A stretch of 64,000 bases of DNA from Sparassis latifolia (taxonomy: Eukaryota > Basidiomycota > Agaricomycetes > Polyporales > Sparassidaceae): assembly GCA_018466975.1 (NCBI GenBank), contig JAENRS010000022.1, forward strand, positions 310,001 through 374,000. Reading direction: 5' to 3'. The notes beneath the pieces were generated by a model. The model had not been told where the DNA came from, did no database searches, and saw only the letters and a program-made list of their open reading frames with translations. Below are positions 32,322 to 43,513 of the stretch, piece after piece. Position numbers and translations under genes: made by a program. Every line of letters starts with the position of its first letter. The stretch's first letter is position 1.

Positions 32322-34811
32322 ACACTATCTCCATGAACGACGACGAGGAATGACTAGGGCCGCGGGGTACGTGGGTGCGGCGTATCTGATCACTCATTAC
32401 GTCCGTGAGCGCCTGGACGACATCCGCACCGCCGTACTACAAGACCGGCTCGCCCGCGAGAAGTAAGTTAGTGCGCGCACAGGCCGTCTGCATGTTCTCA
32501 TGCTCACTGGTTCTTATTATTTCATTCATGGTGTAGCCTTCGCAAGCGATTCACGCAAAATCAGGAAGATGCGGCCTTCACTGTCATGACGCTGCTCCCT
32601 ACTCTGGCACACCATGTTCTGACAGGTATGGACGTAGAGGGCGTTACTCAGGAACTACAAGCACTGTCTCGGCCACCACGCGTTCCGCATCCTGAGCGCA
32701 ACCTACTACCACCGCCTAAGTCGAGCCTTGCATCCAGCGTGGAGCTGTTACAAGACGGTCGCTCAGAAGATGGGTCTGTCTCCATCTCTGGCGTGTCTTC
32801 AATACCCGGAGACAGTGCCTTCTCTGACCTTTCAGTTTCTTCAAGTAGCTGGGTGGACCAGTTCTCCTCCGTACAGTCGTCGCATGCCTCGAGAGAACCA
32901 TCATTGAGCATACCAAATCCACCAGTCTCTGAACATGCACTACGCATAAACTCGCCGACGTTGAATGGTGGCGCGGAACTTTCTGACTCCGTCACGACGA
33001 CAAGTTCGGCATCGAGCGCGGCGCAGGCTACGTCTAAGTCGGTGAGCGATCCCCCTTTTGGAAAGTCCGTGTGCCCTTGTTCGGTCTTAATTGGAATACT
33101 ACGAGGAGAGGCCTGGATATTATCTACACAAAGTCTGCCCTCTCGTAGGCTGCAGGTTTCATTCTCATCCGTGTCTCTGGAGGCCTTAGGATGCTTTGGA
33201 TGTGAATCCATGTCTGGACATTATATCGCGGCTGTTAAAGCACTCGATGCTCTCGTCCGGACTTCGGGAAAGCGGTTTCCCGCTTTATGTGGGGATTGTT
33301 TTGTAAATCAGCGATATTTTTACTGACTTTTTGTGAATGTGGGGCGATATGTGTTCTGCGCGAATTTGTTACCCTGTGGAGTGTAGCTGAGGTTTATCCT
33401 ATTTGTGAACGGCACTGTCGTATAAGCCAATCACTGCAAATTATTGTCGGTGGGTCTTTATTGCGAGCTTGAGCCCGTGACGAGAAGCCGTGCCAACCTG
33501 CTGACCGATTAGCGCACGCAATTGACCATGGACCTCATTACTCTCGGTGTCATTGTGCAGGAGTGCGTTAATATGCTCTGGCCTCGTGAAATCGTAATTT
33601 GGCTATGCTTCTGTCAGACCTATACTCGTGCTATTGGTGGATTGTCTCTGACTTTCTCCAGTCTCTTCCAGAAAGCGTTCTCTCGGACACCATGACCTCC
33701 GTGACGAGGACCAAGGCGGAACTCTGGCGAGAAGTCAAACTACTAAGTGCGCACACTTCTTACCGCACGCATTTACGGAGTAGGCTCAACTGGTCTTCCC
33801 CAGCATTTACTCGCACTCTAACCGTCATTTACTCCGTAACCCTTCTCTCCCTCTTCACACATATTCAGTTAAATATCATCGGCCGTGCCAAGTACATTCA
33901 ATCCGTGATGCAGCTCGAGCAGGACGAGCGCATGCGCGAAGACCTCGAGTCGGCGTCAATATTGTCACTGTTCTGGGCCAACGGCGACGATGGTGACGAC
34001 GCGGCACGGCCAGGGGAAGCGGAGGCGATCGCCGAGGACACAGAACGCAAATATCTAACCCTCAGTTGGTGGATCCTCCATGTTGGATGGAAGGACGTCG
34101 GCGAACGCGTGCGCAGGGCGGTCGAGGAGGTGTTCGAAGGGTGTGCATACGATCTTTTTGCCTTGATGCTTGAGAGAGTTGACGATCGATCAGAGTGTCG
34201 CTAAAGACCAAGCTCGGGATCGTAGATGTTCATCGTCTGATCAGTGACGTCCGGCGGCGCGTCGAGTATGAAGTGACGTTCGAAGGGAAGGAGCGGCGGA
34301 TAAAGTGCGTACCTTCTAATTATTTCCTGCCTGTTGACCCATTCTGCACCACAGCTTCATGTCTACGCTCCTCCCACCAACGCCGGAAACGCTGCAGCAT
34401 GTATTGACGCAAGGCGGGATCCCACAGCGCTCTGCCATAGCACCGGACGCGCGTTTCAGCGAGCTGATCGCAGAAATGCGTACATATCTGCACTCTGCGT
34501 CGTTCGCACGCGTTCTCGAGGTCTCGCTTGACCACACAACCGAGGTGCTGCTCGTGGGGGTGCAGAAACATGTCTTCGGAGACGCGCCTGGTGGGAGCGA
34601 GCGGCTTGCGGCAATGCTGCCTGGCCTAGCGAGGTGGTGCCACCTCGCACTGGAGGGACTGCCGAACGGGCTCGTCGATGTGCGTAGCTTGTCTTTGCTT
34701 GATGTTTCGCGGTTTGCTGATTGTTCATACTGGCAGGGTCTGGCAAGTTTGAGGGAGGTGGAGGCATTATCTGCAATAATTTACTCGGACTATGCTGAGC
34801 GACTGCGGTAA
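32305..34811 (+). CDS. PEX3: peroxin-3 (peroxisome membrane biogenesis)
   Basis: Pex3 sits in the peroxisome membrane, docks Pex19 and inserts peroxisomal membrane proteins. Exons: 32305-32462, 32537-33041, 33662-34140, 34194-34304, 34355-34679 and 34737-34811, all GT..AG and in phase. The N-terminus (MLDSLTHYLHERRRGMTRAA followed by GYVGAAYLITHYV) is the membrane anchor. RKRFTQNQEDAAFTVMTLLP and RTKAELWREVKLL are hallmark Pex3 segments, as are TRTLTVIYSVTLLSLFTHIQ and KTKLGIVDVHRLISDVRRRV. A Ser-rich, probably disordered insert (about residues 105-220) lies between. The third intron (33042-33661, 620 nt) is ten times longer than the others. The start ATG was chosen because the anchor begins there. 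The gene appears intact. Confidence 0.92.
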
Positions 34812-35670
34812 TGCGATCCCTTTGTGCAAGGTACACTCTGCGCTATGCGACCCCATGAACTGAGACAGTGTCATCTACATCCGTGAGGCTCATGGTCGCC
34901 CAACTGCAAGAGCACCGGCGTACCGTAGGAGATGAAGACATCCTCAAAATCACGGAGACAAGAGAAATTACACAAGAAGGTGACGAGAACAGCCAAGAAC
35001 AACTAGCAAATAGTCGAGGAGAATCTTCAAGTCCCAATCTTAATGCGTAGTATACGCATCACTCGTGATTCAATATTCAATATTCAATATTCAACGCTCA
35101 AACGTTCACTTTGACGTGCCCCGCCGGACAAAATCAAAACGCGATTTCAAGTCAACGCTATTGCGATCTGACTGCATCACATCTATTCGGCGCTTCTTTG
35201 CGCGCTTTCGTGGCGATTTCGGCGATGACTCCAGTGATCCTGTTTTCACTTGTCGTTTTCGCTCTACCGGTTTCGTTCCATTTTGTTGTCCTGAAGACTG
35301 ATCGTCACACGAGCTCTTGCGCTGTTCTTTCTATGTTGGGTACGAGCCCCTTCACCTAGAGTATCCCAGTGACTCTCGGATTGCCTCGTGGCGACCAGAT
35401 ATCCTCAAAGTGAGTCAACACTTAGTACAGGCGTAATATGTTCGCTGCTATCCAGAGGTTCAGCGCATGTCGCCCATCGTGACTACCCGTTCTTCGCGAA
35501 AACGCCTATTACTGGGCAGTACCTCCGAGTTCCGTGCTTCCGGCACCCTGACGCGGACGCGGGAAAGTGCGTTCAACCTGCGCTTGTTCCCTTATTTCTT
35601 ACCGCTCATGGGCAATTAAGTTTCTCGAGCGCAGTTCTTGCCCCACCAGCGGACCTGACTTCTTACGCAG
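34812..35670. other. intergenic after PEX3
   Basis: No gene recognised. A short (ATTCAAT)n run lies at about 35069-35092. The first exons of an ARA2-type gene would be expected just before 35671 but were not found. Confidence 0.35.
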
Positions 35671-36110
35671 ATGACTAAGTGGGGGCGGTACGGCCCCGCG
35701 CAAAGCGAGTTTGATTGCACCCCCGCGACGGTGCGCGAGAGCGTGCGACGCAGCCTCGCGCAGCTGAACACGGACTACCTCGACGTGGTGTATCTGCATG
35801 ACGTGGAGTATGTGTGCACCCCTGTCGGCCCACAGGAGGCTGGGGACCACACAGCCGCGCTCGCGGAGGTGCGAGCAGCCGAGTACGGGCTCGCATGGGG
35901 CGCGGAGGGGAAGGTGTGGGGCGAGGGCGCCCTGAAGATCCTCGACGCCCTGGCGGAGCTGCGCAAGATGCAGGGGGAAGGGTTCATCCGTGCGGTCGGC
36001 ATCACAGTTACGGCCTTAACCCGGTCGCGCCGTCGTCTCCCTTTGGACGATCTAACGAATGCATGCTCTGGACAGGCTACACCCTTCCGATGCAGGATTA
36101 TTCTCTCCCG
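35671..36110 (+). pseudogene. D-arabinose dehydrogenase / ARA2-type aldo-keto reductase, fragment
   Basis: Aldo/keto reductases of this group oxidise D-arabinose or L-galactose with NAD. The exon begins after a good acceptor (CTTACGCAG) at 35671 and reads TKWGRYG, then SVRRSLAQLNTDYLDVVYLH and DVEYVC, a strong signature of the group, and continues through KILDALAELRKMQGEGFIRA to VGIT. After that only GYTLPMQ (about 36073-36096) of the next conserved part can be found. The N-terminal third (with the catalytic Tyr region) and the C-terminal third are missing, so this is a fragment. Confidence 0.7.
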
Positions 36111-36222
36111 TGGGGGATTTTGGTGTCCTCTCCACCTCGCGTTGGACGACATTAAGCCATCCAGCGTTCCCAAACTACGACGTGCGTATCAAGAAGTCTG
36201 ACTTCTGCGACGGTAGCGTGGG

Positions 36223-36480
36223 TTGAATGCGTTCCGCAGTCATTCATATGGTCAGACCCAAATCGGACCCTTACGCAAGATCCCTCCGACCAGGGCATAC
36301 ACCGGTTACATTGACATCGAGGCTCGTCACCTGTTCTTCTATTTCTTCGAGAGCAGGAACGACCCGACCAATGACGATGTCATATTCTGGACGAACGGAG
36401 GACCGGGCTGCTCATCATCTCTGGGCCTGTTCATGGAGCTTGGTCAGATTGACTTCTCTGTAGCTCTAGTTGTGACATTT
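36223..36480 (+). pseudogene. serine carboxypeptidase (S10) N-terminal fragment
   Basis: The frame reads [20 protein letters not shown], then [20 protein letters not shown] and SLGLFMELG, the N-terminal substrate-binding part of S10 carboxypeptidases, which remove C-terminal residues in secretory or vacuolar compartments. Homology ends right after ELG. The catalytic Ser motif (GESYGG) and the later Asp and His were not found downstream, so the gene is truncated. It directly follows the ARA2-type fragment. Confidence 0.7.
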
Positions 36481-37977
36481 ATGCAAAATTTTCGGAGCGG
36501 GACACATGGTAGGTTTATAGCCGCGTTCTTCTCCGGCCAGGCGGCGCTCCAGGTGTATTGGATTCGACAACTGTTCAACCTAAATGGCGAGGGATATCGC
36601 AGGCTCGACGTCTCTCCGCCGAACACCTCCAGGGCCCTTAATAAGTCAATGGCCGAGACAAACTGCGACGAGGAAGCCGTGTAAACGGCCCTCGACTACG
36701 TTCCCATCTACGCGCTGGGCAACCTGTGCATCGGTGAGTCGTGTTTGTTCTTCCGCAAAAGCAGATTGTTGATGGTGGGCGCAACACAGCGGGCGGGCTG
36801 TTCTTCTGGCTCCGCGAGAACTTCACCGTGTCGTAGGTCTCGGTCACCATCAACACCGTCTCGCAGCTCCTCGCGGTGGCCCCCCCCTCTCACCGCATCC
36901 AGCTCCCGCCTCTTGCTTCAGACGCACCCCGTCGCAAACACGGGCATCGGCGTGCTCGACTTCATCGGCAACGGCGGAGTCGCCCTGGTTGCTTCAGCCT
37001 TCGCACCTGCCCCCCCTCTATGCGCAGATCGCCGGCTTGAAACCTCTGTGCAACGAAAGCATCCTTTAAACTCAAATGCAGGACACTTCTGAGTGCTGAC
37101 ATGCTGGTGCAGATACCATGGGGTGCCGCACGGCTTCAACTTCGACTATCCGCAGCTGCAGTTGTCTGCTTGAATGGTCTCTGGGACAGAATGCGACCAG
37201 GGTGGCAGGTCATGCAGCTGGAGGATCAGCACTTGGATCAGATATATTGGATCCCACATATTCCCCAGTGACTGCAATGTACTTTGTTTGTAGACTTGTG
37301 TGGATCAATAATGGCATCATCTGTGATTGCGTTACAGTAACGGCCATTGTAGTAGTTCGATGGAGTCAAATTATTTCCTATGGTAGTATGTGATGCATGA
37401 GTTTCATACAAGTATCACAAATTGTGGTGGAAAGGCTACCAGCGAGCTATGCCTACCTCACGCCCGGCCAGAATATGTCAGCGTACTGGGTGTCGACCGT
37501 CCTTGAGTCGAATGTTCTAAGTCGAAAAGCTTCAAGTCAAGAGGTCCTCGAATCGAACGTACTTAATCGCGAAAGCGACGGCCTAAGAAGTGTAAGCACA
37601 AGTCATAAGATCGAGTTAGAAGGAGATGATTCATGGAAACTCAAGGACTTCAACGAGCGTCGATCGCTCAAATGCTCAACTCAGCCGATACCTAGACATC
37701 TTTCTTCAGCTAATTGATCACGCACGGGTTATCACAGAACAAAGTGTTCATTCGTAAGCGCGGTAACAAAGTATGGGTTTATGTAAAGATTTTTATGCGA
37801 GGGGAGGCAAGCAGGCGACGATGGAGAGAAATATACGTATCACGAAAGACATGTGCAGTACGCGGAAGATGAGACGACGATGTGGAACTGCTCGCCATCG
37901 CACAGGCTTCGAAGTTTGTCAGTTACGTACAAAAGCATGGAAGAAAGAGACGAACCTGCACAGGCCGCAGCCTGAAG
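36481..37977. other. gene-poor stretch, possible unrecognised remnants
   Basis: The frame around 36775-36835 (AGGLFFWLRENFTVS) and HGVPHGFNFDYPQ near 37118-37160 look protein-like, but I cannot assign them to a family and they are in different frames. Beyond 37200 nothing coding is evident. Confidence 0.3.
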
Positions 37978-39674
37978 TTACGCTCGAACCGGCCAAGTTT
38001 CGGGGTAAAAGACGGCGTTCTTGTACTTCTTCTTAATCTCGGCCAGGAGCCACCAACCTGGAGTGCAATAGGTGACGTGGTTGCTGGTCGAACCGCCTTT
38101 GTTGTGGCCCGAGTGGAGTTGGCCGACGATGTACGCTTTGCCGTCCCTCATATGCCAAACGAGGGATCCCGAGTCTCCTTTGGCAGAGAAGACTTCGACG
38201 GCCTTGTTTCCGGAATTGTAGATGGCGAGCTCCCTGGACACGACGCCAGCTGCGTTGAAAGTGAACGATTCCAGGCCGGCGTAGCGACCAACGGTGAGGT
38301 CGGTGGTGTTCCCATCCTTGCCGACCATAAGGCATCGCTCGCCTTGAATGTCGAACTCTGCAGGGACGGCGAGGTCCTCCTTCGAGGCGCAGCCGGAAAT
38401 CTTCAGCTTCCTCCCCGGGGGATACTTGAACGTGGTCGCTCCACCAGCCACAGGATAGAACATCGCTGTTAACTCCGGAGCAGGAAACTTGGATCCTAAA
38501 TGAGGGTTGAGTTCGTCAGACGAGGGATATGCGAGAAAGATAAGTCGAAACGCACCAAGATCGACCACGTTGCCTTCAAAGGCACCCTTGACCTTCGCCT
38601 CCGCAGCCACGAAAACGCTCCAGTCTGCCGTGTATCGCGTGTTGCCTTCGTCAACCTTAATTTTCGGGGCATATTCGACGTGGCCGATGTTGCGCTGTAG
38701 CTTGATATTGGACCAATATTTGGTCGCTTCGTCGTGGAGGCGCTCGAGGCTGGCGATGGCTCTGTTTTCATCTTCTAGTTTGCTTCGATTCCACTCCAGA
38801 TCATCCGCGGTCTCCGGGCCCTGGTTCTCCTGCGCTTGGAGCCTGGCGATGTCTTGGGCGTACATGTTAGCGAAAAAGACGCGGTCACAACGGCCTTGGT
38901 GATCTCGTCGAGGCCGCGCTGGAACCGGCGCATTCCGCAGACGCGGACATGGTCCTTGGGTGCGCCGCCCTTGAGAGAGTAATCGACGGTGGTATCCTTG
39001 CGGAGGACGTGGCAGTTGCTGAGGCCGTAGACTTTGTCGCTGGGTTCACCGTCGTTGGTTTTGTTCTCGAGAAACCAAAGGGTAAGTGTGCCCTGGGAGT
39101 GGTCATCCTCCATATCTTCGGTGGTTAGGGGAACCGCGAGAAGAGCAGTGAGGAATCGGCGGACGTAGTGGGTGGCATCGCGGTCGGAGGCATGTCGCAA
39201 GAGCGGGGGACCAGCCAGCCACTGCGGGACTGCCTCCCTCCATTCTACGACAACGTCCTTGACATTGTTCTTCCGCAGAAGGGCGAGGATCGCCTGAGAG
39301 ACATCGTGGGCGGTGTCGGGGGAGGTAGAACCGGGCTGGACTCCAATCCATACAACGACCGGACCGAGACGCCCCTTGCCCCCCCTCTCCCGGCTCAGCG
39401 TGTGTGAGGAAGCGGGCCGGGTCGATGGATTGATATTTCGCGCAACGATGATGTCGACAATCTGGGGACCGACAGTGTCCCAGGCCTTATTCAGCGAGGT
39501 ATCGAAGGTCCCGTAGACTGATTTGACGGGGATGTGAGCGAATCTGCCGGTGGGCTTGGGGAATGGTGTAGTGAGGTAGTCGGAACGGTACATGAGTTCC
39601 GGGTGGTCGTTGTCCCCAGTAATTCCATTGTAGTAGGTGGCCCTCTCGTAAGCGTCGGGACCATGTTCAGACAT
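37978..39674 (-). pseudogene. trypsin-like serine protease family protein, one frameshift
   Basis: Start ATG 39674, stop 37978-37980, two long frames broken at about 38890-38900. The upstream frame ends the fold with LSNCHVLRKDTT, fitting the catalytic His of a chymotrypsin fold. The downstream frame has TADWSVFV (candidate Asp) and FSAKGDSGSLVWH (catalytic Ser in GDSG), then IVGQLHSGHNKGGSTSNHVT. A charged segment between His and Asp (MYAQDIARLQAQENQ..) looks like a coiled insertion. At the break the frame shifts by one base: the reading RVFFANMYAQD continues the protein. No signal peptide is seen. Apart from the shift both halves are clean, so a sequencing error or very recent mutation is possible. 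Confidence 0.7.
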
Positions 39675-40739
39675 ATTAACCAGCCTCTAGTATATAGGAA
39701 GAAAGAGTCGTTCCTCTATATAGAGGCTGGATCCTCGTATGAGGGGCTTTTTCCGCTGGGTTTGCAGTCGGGATAGGGGCATTTACAGTCGCAGACGCAG
39801 GGGGAATTACAGTCGGAATTCATGACAAGGCAAGAGGCCGGCAAAATCCGAGACACAGGGTAGGGGGAGGGGGGGGGGGTCTCCGAAGCCCTTAACCGGA
39901 AATTATTTCCACCTAAGAAACTGCTAGTAGGAGGTGAGGAAAGGCTTATTCTCATGAGTTCCATGCCTTACAGTTGAAACCTATCGCAGAGAAGAGTTTG
40001 CATTATTTGCAACGCGTATCGGAGGTTGGTGTTCGGCCGGCGGCGGGGGGGCGGGGTCGGGGTCAGGGGCTTAGTAGGTGTGATGTCGGGTCACACAGGT
40101 AAACAGGTGACATACTTATGTAGTCATTTTTGGTAGCTCCTCTTTATGGCAATCACCTTCCATATATAGGCCGTGGGAAATTTCCACGGGGGGAGGGGGT
40201 CTCGAAGGTCCTTAACTGGATTTTCTGACCTCGTGTGCGGAATTTGATTTTTGCATGCCTCTTGAGGGGAGGAAGTCCCAATATAGAATGTGTGATCATG
40301 TGATGAAACGTGCCAGTTTCCATGCCGGCGTTGAGTAGCACTTTGGGAAAATCCCGTAGGACTGTAAACCCGGCGACTGTAAACGCATCGAACGCTAGAG
40401 CCTCATGAAGTAATCTCGGAGGTGTTCCCACCAAAAATCGACCCCATTTCAGCCAGCTGCATGCCGCTGAATTTACAGTCATAAGGCACCAATTTACAGT
40501 CATTTTCCCTTTCATCCGTTCTGCATGGCCTGCGCTCGGCAAGTTGTGGCTCCCCCTCGGAATGGTGTTCCTGCCCCTTCCCTGCTGTCTATGGCTTTCG
40601 GACAATATGTATTCATGTCCGTAAATGCACCAGCACATTATCTAGGTAGAGATATATTTTTCCCTCCCTCAGTGCCTGCCCTTTCAGCCAAACTGCCTTC
40701 TGCACTGCGAAACTTGGCAGACACACAGGAAGCATTACC
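39675..40739. other. non-coding stretch with TTTACAGTC motifs
   Basis: No gene seen. A G-rich run at about 39860-39880 and the related GGGGGAGGGGGTCTCGAAGG near 40189-40207 recur. The TTTACAGTC/GACTGTAAA motif occurs at several points (see the separate entry). Confidence 0.4.
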
Positions 40740-41245
40740 ACTTTTATCCATTGGAAATAACCTGGCAAAAAGCATGGAAATCAATAATATATTTTCAGAG
40801 GAAAAACCTCGAGAAAAAAATGAGAAAAGAACAAAACATTCTCACGGTTTTTTCCCTTGGAAATAAGTTGCCTACCATATCAGGCAACTGGACATGACAG
40901 GACATGACAGGACATGCCAAAACCCGGATAAAATTACCATATTTGGTGACCAACTTATTTCCAGTGGAAAAACTGCGGAAATGCTTTGTTCTTTTACACA
41001 TTTTTTCCTCATGTTTTTCCTGCAGTATAACTTTGTTGATTTCCACACATTTTTCTAAGTTATTTCCTCAGGAAAAAAGGAGTTATGCGTCCTGTGACAT
41101 CCTTATGTTGGCCATAACCCTCCTCCATTTACAGTCACGCGTAAATCGCGTGAGATCGTAATGATCTCTGCCCTCGCCTCCCTCAGCATGAATAATTAAC
41201 GCACTGCCCTCTCTCATATTAATCTGGTCTGTAAATGGAGGATGT
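39781..41245. repeat. scattered TTTACAGTC / GACTGTAAA motif cluster
   Basis: Full or near copies at about 39782, 39806, 40362, 40375, 40474, 40492, 41118, 41225 and 41236, on both strands, in about 1.5 kb. The role is unknown; such repeats can be subterminal binding sites of a DNA transposon. Confidence 0.5.
40740..41075. repeat. fold-back element, ~130-bp arms
   Basis: The arm 40748-40885 and the reverse complement of 40945-41072 match with small gaps: GGAAATAA, ATGGAAATCAA, AGGAAAAAC, AAAAGAACAAA and GGAAATAAGTTG blocks occur in the same order. The loop holds three GGACATG(A)CA repeats. No coding capacity. Confidence 0.75.
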
Positions 41246-42160
41246 ACAGTCCCCACTCAACTTCGTCTTACTTCCGGGTTAGTCAGCACTACTAGTGTCA
41301 AGTAACATATCATGATTGTAAAGAGTCTAAAGACCATAATGAGGCCTTTGCGACGATCAAGCCTCAAGTGTAGTGATTACGATTTCTGAGGTACGAAGGA
41401 ATCGTTCTTTATGGGATAGGGCTTCCGCCAACTTTTGGGAGGACACGCACTTTTTCCCCAAGGTGTGGGAATGACTTTTCAATACAATTTTGTATGTGAG
41501 AGCTGCACCTAGTCCTGAGTTAGGTCTAGGGTTTAACTACAAACTTTGTAGTGCCTGTTGTTACCATCCTACAACTTGAGTACAGTCGGCCTTTCAAACT
41601 GATTGTAGTGAAAACCAACGCGACTTGCACAAATAGTAATCAATAGAAGTGCCACAGCAGCCACAGAGGACCAATGCATCATAGTCAGTAAAAGTATAGA
41701 AGCACATGCTAATTCCAACACATAAAAAGCAGTACCATTGAAATCTGTGAAGGAAATGGTGCATAATGCTCTCTTAAACCAAGTAAATCTGAGTAAAACT
41801 GGCAGAGATATCTCAGTTTTGGATTAGAATGCTCAGTGTGAAGTGCAGAAAAATTGTATAAATGCCAGAAAAATTTGAGCATGACTCTAAAATGCACATA
41901 AACATGTTAGATAGGGCGCCTTATTTTTTACATGCAGTGCATATTGAAGAAGCAAGCAGAATGGAGAGAAAACTAAGAAAATAAATTGTAGCACTCCAGC
42001 CAGTGATTTTGATGTTCTAAAAATAACACCGTCAGATTCAGCTTGAAAATTCGGTCAGAATGGCCACTTGGTTTATCCAAATCCGAGCAGAATTGAGTGA
42101 GCTACAAGCCTGGCAAGTTTGGCTACAAGTGTGGTAACAAGTGCTTGAAGCCGGTAGTGT
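41246..42160. other. no gene recognised
   Basis: AT-rich sequence between the fold-back element and the hAT element. Confidence 0.35.
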
Positions 42161-42580
42161 AACGTGCCACCCGAGTCACGTTTCCCATCATACGAAACAT
42201 TAAGCGCTCTATAGCACTCCGCAAGATTATTATTATAATGCATTATAATAATAATCAAACTCGACATTACTATTAAATACAGTCTTCACCCGTAATACAA
42301 TAGTTCGTAGTATGGTAGAATATATTACAATACAGTATGAATATAATATATTACCAATTTGTATCTAATTATATTCATGAAGATCAGGCCGTCGTCCAGG
42401 GTGCAGGAGGGTGCAGGAGAAGTGCGCGCCATTGCCTCGGTCGACAGCTAAGCTCGCCATACCACCAAGGCGGTGGTTAAATTTCTGGGTTATAATAGGG
42501 TAGTACTATACATTACCAGCCTCTCGGTGGAGAACTTCGCCATCGAGACTTTCGCCAATGCACCTGTAGCACTGCATAGC

Positions 42581-42964
42581 ATGGCTTCTGATGTCAAACA
42601 GCAATCAAACTTACGTGGCCGACCCAATCATCTCAGACTTCTAGTCAGTGCACTTCTGCCTTCAGTACCTGTTGCCCCAGAGGACGGTCCTATAGCTCAC
42701 CATTTTGGTGATTTTTCTGTTGACGAGGATGAAGGACCCTATTACAGTGTGGATAAGGCTTGGGTCCACACCTTTCAGGTCCCAGAGGAACAGCTAGCTG
42801 GCCTTGTCAGCAGAGGAAACTATGGCCTCCAGCTTGTATATGATTTTTTCGCACATTTTGCAGAGCTCCTGAACATGGAGGCCAATGATGGCCTCATCCT
42901 GCTTACACAGAGGGTAGACACCCTCATTGCACTTATTACTCGAGTGTCAGTAATCAGTTTCTGA
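42581..42964 (+). CDS. unknown ORF inside the hAT element
   Basis: From ATG 42581 it reads a 127-codon frame with an acidic centre and no recognised domain; a possible continuation after an intron follows at about 42990-43160. It may be a first exon of the transposase or a second protein of the element. Confidence 0.35.
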   Translation: MASDVKQQSNLRGRPNHLRLLVSALLPSVPVAPEDGPIAHHFGDFSVDEDEGPYYSVDKAWVHTFQVPEEQLAGLVSRGNYGLQLVYDFFAHFAELLNMEANDGLILLTQRVDTLIALITRVSVISF

Positions 42965-43513
42965 AGAACCACAATTCATAGCACTCACTGAAAGTCTCCG
43001 CAGGGTATGCAGTTCACTTCCGACAACAAGTGTAGCCTCATCTGGCCCAATGGCCCAGATGACTCTCACAGGAGCTGTCACCCCTTCTGGACCAAAGGAC
43101 CTGGCTATGCAGCATCCGACACCGGAACTGCGAGGTTCAACAACACTCGGGAAGTGAGGTATGCAGATGATATCTATAACAGTGAACTGTCAGTATTGAG
43201 TCTGAGGTACTCTGTAGGTCGTAGGGCGAAAGCAGAAGCAGATAAGTCCAGGAGTACACTTGACAAAGTTGCCGAGCAAATTATGAACGTACCGGCAGCC
43301 AAGGTATGTTTGCACTTCGTGTCACTTGTGACCTCTTTTGTGACCGAAGGTTCTCACAGGGTAAGAAAACAAAAGATAAGCCATCAAAGGTACGAACTAG
43401 TTGTACATTGAAGCGCATGGAACTCACATAATCTACGCATCTCAGAAGCAGCTTTCCAAAGTGAAGAAAGGACAGCCATTAGCAAAAAAAGCACACACGT
43501 CCAAGGTAAGCCT

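Noticed and set aside
34316..34836. Minus-strand frames opposite PEX3
   Set aside because: The plus strand reads a complete Pex3 with conserved splice sites; the opposite frames are GC-rich shadows.
35599..36173. Minus-strand frames opposite the ARA2-type fragment
   Set aside because: The plus strand has clear aldo/keto reductase motifs; the others have none.
38500..39776. Plus-strand frames opposite the trypsin-like gene
   Set aside because: The minus strand carries the catalytic motifs; the others are shadows.
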